Part shown: positions 23,105 through 33,829 of the stretch, in pieces | Numbering within the stretch: the first letter of the stretch is position 1 | How the letters are laid out: the number at the start of each line of letters is the position of its first letter | Assembly: GCA_013407085.1 (NCBI GenBank) | Contig: JACCGJ010000697.1 | Span: 1-64,000, forward strand | Direction of reading: 5' to 3' | DNA: 64,000 nucleotides | Origin: Atriophallophorus winterbourni | Taxonomy: Eukaryota > Platyhelminthes > Trematoda > Plagiorchiida > Microphallidae | Notes under the pieces: generated by a model | Seen by the model: only the letters and a program-made list of their open reading frames with translations | The model's database searches: none | Told to the model about the DNA's origin: nothing | Made by a program: the position numbers and the translations under genes

Positions 23105-23560
23105 CATGATACTACCCGGTTGCCTACACCGAAATAGGGGAGATTTCGTTTAGGGGGTCCCACCCCGAGCCTTTACCCACAAGGCAGTGGAGCGAGAGAG
23201 GTTCGCACCTATCGGTGGCCGGTGACCGACGAAGCGGTTCATACGCCCTTTTTCTGGGAATTTCCAGTTCGGAGCCCGATAACCCCGTTGATAGGTTGGT
23301 GACTTCAGTTTTTGCCTGTGCACCATACAATGTCCTTGGACAGGACAAGGGGCAGTGACTTTTGGAGCGGCGAGTCACATCCGCCGCGTCGTGATGTCAT
23401 CATTGGATTTTTGTGGCTTTTTATAGGGAGAACGCTTGTCAGGGGAAAAGCCACCACACCCTTAGACACCACCGCCGAACCTTTCGCTGAGCTCGGAGAA
23501 CCGAGCCCACCCAGCTGGCACCACGTGGAGGTATTTCGGCAAGCCAGCCATTGTTTCTTT
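23105..23560 (-). mobile_element. GC-rich retroelement leader, distantly RTE-like
   Basis: A GC-rich island in AT-rich intron. Read on the minus strand it contains GCTCCACTGCCTTGTGGG; the 16-mer CTCCACTGCCTTGTGG (23177-23192 here) also occurs in the RTE leader at 36026-36041. It also has several self-complementary stretches (GTCCTGTCCAAGGAC, CGGTTCTCCGAGCTC) as expected of a structured leader. No endonuclease or RT follows on the minus strand. I infer the 5' untranslated end of another RTE-type family. Confidence 0.4.
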
Positions 23561-24195
23561 TCATAGTTTGGTGTGGGTTAGATAAACAATTGTGTTGGTG
23601 GCCTAAAACCCAATTGAATCTTATCGTTGTTTTAAACCCGATAGGAAATATTGGAGTTACTGGTTAGGAATCCAAACTACTTTATCCACAGGCGGTAAGA
23701 TTCCAAGCTCAAATCAGTAGTGTTATTATAATATAGTGTTGCATAAGTAATTTTCATAAATTATTCTACAACAGAAAAATGTAAAAGCCATTTGTCTGTA
23801 GGTATTTGTGTGTGTATGTATGTATGTGTGCGCGTGGGTGTACCAATATGGGGGTGTGTTTATGTATTTGCTTACATACGTGCAATTTAGGTTTAAGATC
23901 ATTCAGCATTCTTCATCAGTTAGTCGATACTAAGGAGTGATTAAGAGCACTGTATAGTATAATGCTCATATCAAACAGTGGCCACGTTATCGTACTGCAG
24001 TTAAAAATTTAGAACCTTCTGTTGTTAATTAAAACCGCTCTCAATCGAAGCCAATGCTCACATATTTGCTAACTTAAAAATCTGATCACTTTTGCGCTTT
24101 GCATAATTAACTCTTGTAACATATTGCTTGTGTTGTCCTTATTCTCGTTTTCGCATTCCGTATTTAAACACCATCTTCCTCTCCTTACCTGACAG

Positions 24196-25295
24196 AACGC
24201 CACGGTCTAATAGAACCAGGCAAAGTTGCGCAGATGCAGGAACGTCACATCGCTGCACTCCAAATGCAGCTTGAACGTAATCGTCCAAATGAACCGACAC
24301 TATTCTCACAATTACTGGCTGCCATGGGACAGTTGGCCGGTTTGGGTGAAGCGTTGCATGTTAGCATGCGTTGGTATCGCGAGAATTGGTATCGTACTCG
24401 GCTTGCGCCACTTTACGCAGAGACGTTCGACATACCACACGAAGAAACTTCATTGTCAAGCTCAAGAGCTTCTACCTCGACGTGCCAAATTGTTACCTCC
24501 GAACCGTTTACTATTCAAAATGGTTCACCAGTGGCGTCTTATTCCTACACAAACGGAGGCTTGAATGATTCGCATGCTAATTTCTTAACCAATCTTCCTC
24601 AAGCAGTCCATCACCATTATCCCAATGTTTCACTCCGCGGTCAGCAATTTAACAATACAGCCGACAACTGTTCAGCTGAATTGATAAACCGTGTTTCTGA
24701 ACTTTACGCCCAGGACTTAACAAAGAATCTCAATGCCCATCAATATGAATCATCGATAGACGGTTGTGCAACGACGGAATCTAAGCACATCTACAACAAC
24801 CGCTTCATTGATTCCATGTCATACAGGCCGTGTAGCACACCACAGACTCCGGGTTCTGCACTGATATCACAGCCTTCTGGCTCAATCATTAACTCCACCA
24901 AGCTATCCGCGGAAAAAAATCACAAGTCTCATCTTTCATCCTATTGTATTGAACAAGTTTCACCCTTGGATATGGAAACGAAGGGGCCTTCATCTAACTT
25001 TTCAGTCGACATCGGTTCACCTGCTTGCCCGAAGCTTTCACGGCCAACACCTTTGATAGGCCCATACACTCCTCCGTTGCTTTTGTCTGAATCAAGTTCC
25101 CATTCTTATAATGACTGGTCGACTTCTACTTCAATGAAGCAGGATGAAATAGCCAATGCGAAATGTCTGAATGGTTGTCAATATTCCAATCAGCCACCTC
25201 AAACTTCTGAAATCCGACGCCAAACCACATTAATCCTGAAGCAAGAGAATGTTGAAAGGAACGAAACAGCCCCGGGCACCCCAACTCGCGAGTAA
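24196..25295 (+). CDS. Nuclear receptor, terminal exon with AF-2 helix and long C-terminal tail
   Basis: Acceptor CCTTACCTGACAG before 24196, phase 1, completed as Glu. The exon encodes RHGLIEPGKVAQMQERHI, ALQMQLERNRPNE, then LFSQLLAAMGQLAGL, the helix 9-10 dimerisation region. Next come WYRENWYRTR and the AF-2 helix LAPLYAETFDIP (24402-24437). AF-2 swings to recruit coactivators; its acidic Glu is present, unlike vertebrate Rev-erb, which lacks helix 12 (family knowledge). About 285 residues follow AF-2, rich in Ser, Thr, Asn and Pro, with no recognised domain, so the F region is much longer than usual. The stop is TAA at 25293-25295. The end is firm. The total visible protein is 642 residues without the N-terminus. 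Confidence 0.9.
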
Positions 25296-25430
25296 TCAGA
25301 AGGCTATCATGTGAGTAGGTTTATTCGAATCTTTTTCCACCTGATCACATGTCACAATCTTGTTATGATTTTCTGGCAGTCGCTTCATTGCAACCATTTA
25401 CAATATCTAGATATTTAGGTCATGCTGTTA

Positions 25431-25552
25431 CAGCTAATGATAATGATGTCAAAGAAGTATTCATCATACCATGCAAAGTTAGCGGTTGATGTTATATATG
25501 CTAACTTTGTATGCTATGATGATTACATCTTTGACACCATTATCATTAGCTG
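25431..25552. repeat. Long near-perfect hairpin in the probable 3' UTR
   Basis: Two 53-base arms, 25431-25483 and 25500-25552, are reverse complements at 48 of 53 positions and are separated by a 16-base loop. The five mismatches are spread singly. It lies 136 bp after the receptor's stop codon and before AATAAA at 25582, so it should be transcribed. It could be a microRNA-precursor-like hairpin, a palindromic MITE that inserted in the UTR, or a structural control element. No obvious target-site duplication was seen. Confidence 0.85.
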
Positions 25553-25581
25553 CATAAATGATCAATGTGAGCTAAACTTTG

Positions 25582-25587
25582 AATAAA
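25582..25587 (+). terminator. Poly(A) signal of the nuclear receptor gene
   Basis: AATAAA 287 bp after the stop codon; first canonical signal downstream on the plus strand. A GT-rich element is not obvious, so the exact cleavage point is not set. Confidence 0.55.
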
Positions 25588-25899
25588 ATAATCCCCCATA
25601 ACAAATTGAACCAAGATTAATAAAAAGTTGAGTATACGTGATTGCAGCACATTCATAAAGCACATACAGCATACGATAAACGTTTCATTTCGGCGACGTT
25701 ACTTCACACTAAGGGGTGCTTGTGTGGCGCAGTACTATATCACGACAGTGCAACTGTGAATCTGTTGATTTGGTATAATTTTCACCCCTATTGTAGGGTG
25801 CGAGCTGTTACTGGTGTCACATCACTCGAGGTCGAATCTCGCTCCTGTCCTAACCCCCTTACGTTTTTGGCCCACACCTCTAGGAGACTGCATACAAGA

Positions 25900-26330
25900 T
25901 AAAACAATTCACCCCCTGCGTTTCACACCCATTTGTCTGGATTACGTTCCCATTCGTCCCTGAGATCAACGTTTCCAACGTTAATCACGCTCTCCCACAA
26001 ACGCGTTTATTGCACACGTGACAAGAAATAAAACACACTTAACTTTCATAGGCATTGCATCAACATGTCTTTGCCGGTTGTCACTCGAAGTTGTGCCATC
26101 CAGTTCCGTTCAAGCCTCTGCCATATCGGGCTCTTTGATCCGCATATGGCTGTCGCTTTCCAACGATGTCACTTGAACAGTTCTCATGCAACGTTTCCGA
26201 AACCCGAATTCTTTGTGTTTGTGATGGTTGTCGTCGGTTGTTCTCGTGCTTCTTGTGTCTCTGGTGTTACGCCGAAAGGTGTTGTTCTCCATCTTATCCG
26301 AGAGCTGGTGATTGGCATTCTTTCCTAGTA
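25900..26330 (-). mobile_element. LTR-like repeat fragment
   Basis: Minus-strand copy of the LTR-like family. CCCTGCGTTTCACACCCA, CGTCCCTGAGATCAACG and GTTAATCACGCTCTCCCAC match 14340-14440. The part at 26100-26320, read in reverse, matches U3 of the 42.1-kb copy (CGGGTTTCGGAAACG, GAGAACAACCGACGACAA). A short conventional poly(A) motif (GAAATAAAAC) lies near 26025. It is diverged and has no coding region. Confidence 0.5.
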
Positions 26331-27131
26331 CACTAGACGCCTCTACATTTCTTGCTCAATGACTGAGATTCGTTTGCAATTCAAATGTCTATCGACTGAT
26401 TTGAGACTTAGTGTTTACGCAATGAAAAGGAGCGATATTGCTTGCTCGTTTACATCGGTCGGAGCTCACTCACGATCATCTGACATTCTGTGAGTTGGTT
26501 ACGCAGTGGTTGTGAAAAAGGTAAAAAATAACAGTCTGCTTCATGCATAGTAATGGCGAAATGCAATGCTGCATTGCGTACACTTGAGATCTTATTGATA
26601 TTTTTGAACGATGGTATAAAAAACCCGCAAAGGTACAATTAACGTAGTGCGTCAACGCACTCAGTTTCATAGAGATTTTGTTTGCGATATTTTTGAGCAT
26701 GCAATGCGCTTATGCATAATTTTTAACCCACAAATCAATAATCGCATAAATTGCATTGGCTATGCGTTGAGACGGAAAAGTCGTCAGAGTCTCTTATATC
26801 AATACTGCTTTCTTTTATACGCCCGAGTTTTTTGAGAGTTTCGTGTGTTTGCAATTGAATGTACTGAAACTACAAAATTTACGCACCCGTAATTATTAGT
26901 GTTTCACAGTCGCAAACGTTGGGCGTATGTGTTTGGATACTTTTCGCTCGTACATTATTCGATATAGCTTTAAGGAACCCAAATTGAGTCACTGGGTCTT
27001 GAAAGAGTCCTCTTGTATCTCTTACGGAACCAGAAACTGCACTGAGATTCGGTCCTGTTTCCAAGACAGAAAATCAATTCGAGAAACTCACTAATCAAGC
27101 AAGCTCTCATTTATTCAAGTTTACCTCAATT
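26331..27131. other. Unassigned stretch
   Basis: No gene, repeat family or structure recognised. Short open frames only. Confidence 0.5.
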
Positions 27132-27358
27132 AGCACGGATGTGCAATTGTGCAGTATTTCTGTGCTGTGGGCTAACATCGTGCTAAATTGATTGGCCACC
27201 GGTAGTGAGCTGCATGCTGAAACACGCTGGAGTCTCACTACAATTTCTATTCCCCCCTCATATCTGTCTAGGCCTGGGCAACCTGACAGTATCTCAGCCC
27301 ACGTGCAGTCTCTGACTGTGCGGCACTTTGCCTGGATCAAGTTTGTGATTTAATACCA
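27132..27358 (+). repeat. SINE-like repeat, full length (head 1)
   Basis: Sense copy with head 1 (GCACGGATGTGCAATTGTG, ACCGGTAGTGAGCTGCATG, CTGGAGTCTCACTAC) and the whole body (CTCATATCTGTCTAGGCCTG, GGGCAACCTGACAGTATCTC, GCCTGGATCAAGTTTGTG). It is the most complete sense copy and serves as the family reference here. Confidence 0.75.
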
Positions 27359-29389
27359 TATATCATACCATGCCTCAAGTAGCTCAGCTCCGCTTACCGT
27401 ATATATTTGTATATATCTATTACCGGGTGTTATTTTGTATATTTTCATACCTCTTCATTAATGCCTAACGAGCTTTGTGTTTAGGTGCTTTATTCCTTCT
27501 GACGCCATTTTTTATTCTACTGGCAGTTCATGTGTTCCACCACTCACCCCGCCAACTCTGAGAACCGATTATGTTCTCTACATCGTCGCGAAACGTGGTT
27601 ACCGATCAAACATACCGGCTTCACTGTACAGCAATCCCCAGTGCCGTCTTCAACTTATTTTCTTACGCACGTTATATCCGTCGAGGAACAACCCTAGACA
27701 TTCCAGAATGTTTCCTCCCAAAGAATACGAACACCGTTGCTACACTTTTATCTATTTTGCAGTAGTATTCCGCTTGTTGAAACCCTTTGTTTTGGGTGTG
27801 CGTTTTCGTTTTTTTGTCGTAAATTTTCCATGCCTCTACTCAGGTTGATTAATCACTCAGGTATTTGTACACCATTCATTTCGTTCTTTATTAAAGAATA
27901 ATGTTTTTTGGTTTTTGGACTTATGCCCATTCCAAAGAATCGTACCGAATGAAGTCCGACTCAGGGGCTTGTTTTCATACTTGCAGTGTGTTACGATGCC
28001 CGTCCAGTTCTTCAATTTTTCATTCGTGTGAACCGTTGCACCAACAATGATCACTCAGGTACCCATTTTGTCCAACCAAAGCGGTTTCTGCCACAGCAAA
28101 ACTTACCTCATGCACTTTCCCCTCTTTCCGCATTGTTTATTACCATTTTTCTTTCTTTCTTCGCCCGTTATGTTATCAGGTAAACTGATGTTTCTGTGAC
28201 GGCGCTTGTATTCTTTCTCAGGCTGTTCTTTCTGCAACTTTTGCCAATTACTGTTTTTACTTGATGATGTTTTATTTTTGAATACCACGTTTTGTCAGGC
28301 ACTCTTAGCTGAGCTCATCTCTCTTTCATATTCGTCTCAGGGTTACACGACGGTACTGCTTTGCGTCTATGACAAACAGGGATTGTCAAAGCATCCAGAT
28401 TCAATGTTGACTTTTGCATTCACGCCGTCTCACTGAACATTAATTTTACCCTCCCTGGTTCTGTTCCGTGTTCTTTCCAATCTTATGAGAACCAGTGCGG
28501 TTCTTAAAAATCAATTCATTTGTGTACGGTTTCGTTGTGCACATTGTGGCAGCTATTCCGCTTTAAAATCACTGTTTTTCTGGTATGTGTCTATTATTCC
28601 ATCTTAAGGATTCTTGAACTGGGGTTGCTTTATTTGCACCTCGTGCAGAATCCTGTGTGCACGTACCCCTCACCCACATTTCTTTCACCATTCGACTTCA
28701 CTTTGTGTGTTCAATCATCCTCGTGTATTGATGGTTCCAAACCATTTTGATTCACTGCCCATTGTGATTCCACTGAGTGCAAAGATGAGAAGAATATATT
28801 TGCTCATCCGTTGTTGTTGTTGTTATTCTTCGCGGTCGGTGGTTGATGCAATAATTTCGTCTAATTATCTGTCAAGCATCCTACTGGGTGGGTAGAAGTC
28901 GATTACTTTACAACGTGAAAAATTGATCTTTTCATTTCTCATCCACATCGTTGCACCAGATCAGGTAACCACTTCTTGGTACGAGGAGTCCCAGTCCGAC
29001 TTCCGGTTCGCTGTCCAAGGTTGGTCGGTATATACGTCACATGCGATAAAGCCCATGCCACTTCTAATTCGGTATCAAAAATGGAACTATCATTAAGTTC
29101 TTCAAAAAAAATTTCGGATGATAAAATCTTGTATTTTCATGATTGCTGAAGCTTGTGGACAAATCGCCATGGAGACACTATCGTTGACATTGTTTTATTC
29201 CACGGCTGTACAAGAAAGAGCCTAGTAGCCTAACACTGTAACAGAAAATCCCTGTCATTTCACAATACAATTGATACATATATATTTTCCGATTAGTTTG
29301 CCTGGTTGTGGTTCGAACCCTGTGGCCCATCGGGTCGGTGTCTATCTTCGGTTTTTAGGCAACAGGCGGGATAGATGAAATTGTAAGAT
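27359..29389. other. Unassigned stretch
   Basis: AT- and pyrimidine-rich sequence with several chance open frames of 60-120 codons. None has a recognisable domain or splice-bounded exon. No repeat family was recognised before 29390. Confidence 0.5.
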
Positions 29390-29545
29390 TGGGGATTACA
29401 CCAGGTCAAACGGGCCCAAATCTGACATGTTTGCACAGGCTTCGAGGACGCTCGATCTTACAACCGCGTAACCCTCCCCAAACGTTAATCACGTTCACCC
29501 ACGAAATCCACAACATAGGTGAACACCAATTTCGCAATTATTAGC
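29390..29545 (-). mobile_element. LTR-like repeat, left part of a copy split by an RTE
   Basis: Matches the 14.2-14.4 kb copy in the same orientation: GGATTACACCAGGTC, GCACAGGCTTCGAGGACG, CAACCGCGTAACCCT, GTTAATCACGTTCACCCACG. The match stops where the RTE 3' end begins at about 29546 and resumes at 31672. Confidence 0.55.
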
Positions 29546-31652
29546 ACTTGATGTTGATGGCCACCTTCGGTCGATGTCGACCATGGATGTACGTTACAAC
29601 CGCATCAATTTTCAGGTTCCACAGCTTTTTGAATGATTAAACAGTCCGATTCGGGAGGAACAATCTCTTCCGCGGCGCTTGCAACGACAGGTTGAACTCG
29701 GTTGTGGGGCGTCAGTTGCACGCCTGCAGCGTGATCTACGTTCAACGGCCAAGAGCTGTATCTGCTCCTCCCCAGCTTGTAGACGACGCTTTACACAATT
29801 TGCCTACAACATTCAGAATGTAGATTCCGCTGTAATTGCTGCAGTCGCCTCGATCACCCTTATTCTTAAATAGTGTGACGATCTTCGTGTCCCACATGTT
29901 TTGTGGGACACGCTCCTTCTACCGGCGCTGAAGAATCAAATGGTGAAGAGGCTGTAATAATGCTGTTCTACAGCATTAGATGAGCTCAGGTGGAATTCCG
30001 TCGTCACCAGGGGCCTTCCCATTCACTAAGCGGTCGATTGCCCTATTGAGCTCGTCAAGAGTAGGGCGAGTATCTAGATGTTCAATGGTTGGCAACAGCT
30101 CAACATTTTCAATTACATGTGGTAAAACCGTACTGTCCCTAGAGTAGAGAGAGGAGAAGTGCTCTACTCATCTTTCCATCTGCTGAGTTTTGTCCGCAAT
30201 CGGGTCACCAGATACAGACTTAATGGGAGCCGTTTTAAGTCTGTTTGAACCAATCCCTCTCTTGTTCTCATCATACATACCGTGAAAATTTCCAGTATCT
30301 ACAGCCTTTTGGATTCTGGAGCTAATTTCAGTCCAATAGTCATTTGCACATCGTCTTGCATTCTGTTGGACTTTATTTCTAGCTGCTCTTAGAAGTCGTA
30401 AGTTTTCATCTGTTGGCATACTTTTGAACTTCAAGAATGCTGAGCGTTTCTCATCCAACACAGCAGTCATCTCAGAAGCTTTTGCTTCGAACCAGTCGCT
30501 CGTTCGAGCTTTCTTCGGACCGGCATATGCATATATTTATCGATTTCCAGTTTTCTGAAGCCGATTCGAGTGGGGTTGTCTTTTTTTAACTCGGCTGTGA
30601 AGGCTTTTGCAAATCTCGCAGCTAGATTAGGTTCGCACATGCGAGTGACGTCTATCCTTGGTTTAGCAGACAATGTGGTGCGGTAAAATCTCGACTTGGG
30701 AAGCTTCAGTTTTGCACAAACCATCGAATGGACAGTGCCGCAGTCTGTGCTTTGGCATGATCTGTTTAGGAGTACGCTTTTTATATTAGTTCGCCTAGCA
30801 AGAATAAAATCAAGGTGATGCCAATGCTTTGAACGAGGATGCTTCCATGAGACTTTATGCACATTACATTCTGCTTGTCGGTTGATTCCTAATCCCCATG
30901 CACCTAATTAGGATAGCAGTCCGTGGCGAGACGGCACCTTATTTACTGGGGGCTGCCCAGCTTGAGGCGGGCAGTAGCCGTCCAATGAGATCTGAAAATC
31001 TCTCCCACCGTCAGAATCAGCCCCATGCGCTGAGCTCTACGCCGGTTGAGCCATAGCTTTTAACCGGTATTTGGTGCTTCTCATGTTATTATCCGTAGAA
31101 GCCGAATGTAGTGTCCACTCCATTGGTGCGTCGAGATGTACGCCAGGGCACTTCAATATAGAGAACTAGCTGTTGTCCATGCCGTAAGTGGTCCCTCTCC
31201 ACGGCACCAATGGAACCAAAGGAACAGCTAGGCTCATATGTATGGACAATGATGCCGTCGCAGGGGTTGCCAGGACGAAGTTGAATACAACTTCGGACTG
31301 CCTAACGTGACTCCGGCTCTGTATTTTTCCTCGTGGTGGACTCATGTAGTCTTTTCCATGATTGGAATTAGCCACAATGCAGTGGAGGTTTGACATAAGG
31401 GTTTTCCTTCCCCTATGTTAACCGCCTTCGTGGAATTACGAGCTCCACCTGCCTGAAGCATGCTGGTTTTGAGGCGCCAGCCATCCACCCTCGCCCTTTC
31501 TCCTGTCAGTAGAAGCAGTTCCGTTGGGTCACACAGCACCCCTCGTGCAGGCCAGGAGCTGGACTTGGTTGTCAGTGGTTATATGAGACGCGTGCCACTA
31601 GAGCATTTTGGAATTGCTAGCTTATCCCCAAAACCGCCCCGGCCTTGATATC
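29546..31652 (-). mobile_element. RTE-like retrotransposon inserted in the LTR-like repeat, RT core deleted
   Basis: Minus-strand copy. The 5' end is at about 31652 (GGCCGGGGCGGTTTTGGGG), the leader at 31650-30880, then the C-terminal endonuclease and the linker to RT. The tail at 29546-29819 ends in a GTTGAT/ACATCAAG-type repeat. The RT domain is cut after NVVGKL: the sequence jumps from GTAGGCAAATTGT to GTGTAAAGCG, removing about 1.27 kb relative to the copy at 35.9 kb. An 11-bp perfect hairpin (29886-29896 with 29902-29912) arose inside the RT remnant. The insertion is nested in the LTR-like repeat (29390-29545 and 31672-32235). Confidence 0.8.
30168..30862 (-). pseudogene. RTE endonuclease C-terminus and endonuclease-RT linker
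   Basis: Two overlapping frames carry one decayed protein. 30862-30467 encodes WKHPRSKHWHHLDFILARR, the conserved SDH/HLDF end of the APE-like endonuclease, which closes the active site. It continues to LAARFAKAFTAELKK. 30470-30168 encodes MTAVLDEKRSAFLKFK, the linker, and NFHGMYDENKRGIGSNRLKTAP before the RT domain. The catalytic N-terminal half of the endonuclease is absent here. It is non-functional. Confidence 0.75.
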
Positions 31653-31671
31653 CTCGTACCTTTAGGCACAT

Positions 31672-32235
31672 GACAAGGAATAAAACATGCAACTACATTC
31701 TATAGGAAAATCCCATTAACACAACACAGTCCTCAACATTTCTGAAACGGTTGTGCGACCTTTAAATGGGCTTAGTTTAAAATTTATTTTTGCAGCTATT
31801 TTTGGTAATCAGTCTCCACTATTGCTTTTACCAATTTTTGTTTTTGATCCATGTTAACCAGATATTTTTGCGCCATACATTCTTTAAATACTGAGCACTT
31901 TTTGTATTTTGAACTATAGAGGCTTACTGTGCTAGTCGCCAAAAAATTTCATATGAACACTAAGACATGATTGGAAAATTTCTTGCAGGTAGAACTTTGT
32001 TTGTTTTCGGCACAACACTCGTCTAATTTTGTTGACGCCGGTAGACGAAAGCAAAGATTTTCGGATTTAAAGATGAGACCGGCAATTTAAATCCTTCGGT
32101 AAATTGGTGTGATTAAATTAAATCTTATTCCTTGTAAGCTTGTATAAGCGAATAAAGCCATTTTGAACTCTCTGACCTGATTTGACGATCGATTTCGTGT
32201 CAGCCGATTTAGTTAAAGCCCTCGTCACATGGTGT
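31672..32235 (-). mobile_element. LTR-like repeat, right part of the split copy, with a second insert
   Basis: 31672-31760 (ACATGACAAGGAATAAAAC to GGTTGTGCGACC) continues the copy interrupted at 29545. 32165-32235 (GACCTGATTTGACGATCG, GTGTCAGCCGATTTAG) matches the 14.58-14.64 kb part. The 400 bp between (31761-32164) has no counterpart in the family and ends near GCGAATAAAGCC, so it may be a further insertion that I cannot assign. Confidence 0.45.
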
Positions 32236-32245
32236 GGAGGTGCGA

Positions 32246-32735
32246 AGTGCATTGGCGATGAGTGCTAATCAAGAACATTAGAATGATTTGCAGAGCTCCA
32301 TCCTCCGGCACAACACAAGATAAAAAAGCACTGAGAAGATCGACGACGACAATTGCGAACTCGTAATATTTCGGGTTTCGGAATGATTGCATTCGAACGG
32401 TTCAAGCGACAACATTTTGAGTGGTATGAGAAGATGGACAACGTCAGCCCCAATCGAACGATATGCAATTCGTCATTGTTGGTCAAACAAAATTGACTGT
32501 CAAATCAGATCGAAGTGGCAACTGGGACATACATGTTGTTTGTTTTGCCTATATAAGATAGGCCGGTGTTTCGTTATTTGTCTTGTACGTTTCACCGATC
32601 GGCTTCTCTTGTGCTGTGGGATTCGTGGGTGAGCGCAATTAGCGTCGGACAGGTCGACCTCAGTGATGGAGCGAGACGCAATCAATGTGTTTGCTGCATG
32701 CAACGTGGGAGTGGGTCATGGCTAATGCTAGACGG
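32246..32735 (+). mobile_element. LTR-like repeat, plus-strand copy
   Basis: Starts at GCATTGGCGATGAGTGCTAA, head-on to the minus copy that ends at 32235. It contains CGACGACAATTGCGAAC, TTTCGGGTTTCGG, a TATA box TATATAAG (32550-32557) and GGGATTCGTGGGTGAGCGC about 60 bp further on, as in the 41.7-42.7 kb copies. Confidence 0.5.
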
Positions 32736-33189
32736 ATGAAACTAATATGTGATGATTGGTCAGATGTGCTTCACCTGGTGGTTGAGGTTATCCCTCTGCT
32801 CATGTTTCGACGATGATGTCACTCAAACCGTTCTTAAGCAGTCCTTTCGAAAAACGAATTATTGCGAGTTGGTGATTGTTTTCGTCAGTCGTTTTGGCGC
32901 TTTCTGCTCTTGTGTTGTGCCTGAGGTTTTATTTTTCTGCATATTCGAAAACTCGTGATTAGCACGTAACGTAACGTTCCAACGTAACCATCACTTTCTG
33001 TCTTTGAAAATGGAAAAATCCTAAATTGCTATTTCTGATTGTTAATGTTCGACCCAACGTGAAACCAAGTGGTATTTCTTGTGGTTACTTAAAGTTGATT
33101 AACTGTCTTGGTAAAGAAAACAGCTAATGCTCTCGTTCACTTTTAAGTAAAAATATTTAGTCCATTAACAATCACATAGACTGTAGACT

Positions 33190-33790
33190 TACCGACATCA
33201 AACCTGACGCAACAGCTGAATGACATCGAGATAAAACCAGCGATTATACAACGGCGTTTAAACCGAATGACCCTTGAAAAATCTCATGCAGCCGACGGAA
33301 TCACAGCAACACGCTAGAATCCTGTGACCGGCAGCTGTACACAATTTAATAAATTGTTCAAACATTCTCTAACCGATGAGTGGTGTCAACAGAGTGGACA
33401 ACTGGAGTTATTTTATCTATATACAAGGGAGATACTACCGTTTGTTACCTTAATTTCCGTCTTGTCCAAAGTTCCAGAGCGCATAGTGACGGAGAAAATA
33501 GTTCATCACTTGGAATCGCAAAAATACCATCTACAGCGCTGCATCGTAATCGTAAATCTCGCTCATGCCTGACAAACTTGCCGATGGTGCTGAACGACTG
33601 AACCCAAGCGGTTGATGAACGAGCTAGCATCCACGCTTGATCTCCGATACGTCTAAAACTTTTGACCGAGTTGATCACTTTCGACTACTGTAAAGCTGCA
33701 GTAGATTGACATCAGCGGACAGCTATTTGTCTAGCTTGAAAGTTAACTGATTGTGACGCAAGGCGAAACACTCAAGATGTTTGAAGAGAT
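33190..33790 (+). pseudogene. CR1-like reverse transcriptase fragment
   Basis: Decayed plus-strand RT segment. Across shifted frames it shows EIKPAIIQRRLNR with KSHAADGIT (RT block 1), then VLSKVPERIVTEKIVHHLES (block 2), then RSCLTNLPMVLND with TQAVDERASI (block 3 and the lead-in to the first catalytic Asp). The catalytic FADD block is missing. It is a 5'- and 3'-truncated relic directly followed by another CR1-like copy. Confidence 0.6.
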
Positions 33791-33829
33791 GCATCTCGAC
33801 TTACGAATGCAGAAACTAATTGTTTCGGC

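Larger units (their letters stand above)
19393..24195 (+). other. Intron of the nuclear receptor gene (4,803 bp)
   Basis: GTGAGT donor, CCTTACCTGACAG acceptor, phase 1. It holds a duplicated segment (20160-20880) with a SINE and hammerhead units, an RTE-like copy (20850-22765) and a GC-rich RTE-like leader (23105-23560). From 23600 to 24190 only a TG/TATG microsatellite near 23810-23850 stands out. Confidence 0.8.

Noticed and set aside
24226..24568. Frames of 65-112 codons overlapping the last receptor exon
   Set aside because: They are out-of-frame shadows of the AF-2 exon.
25815..25840. GAGGTCGAATCTCG as a tRNA-like B box
   Set aside because: No A box or cloverleaf could be formed around it.
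27477..27848. 123-codon plus-strand open frame
   Set aside because: No recognisable family and no splice context; composition resembles translated pyrimidine-rich non-coding DNA.
29886..29912. 11-bp perfect hairpin as a regulatory element
   Set aside because: It corresponds to ordinary RT coding sequence in the intact RTE and arose by mutation in a dead copy.
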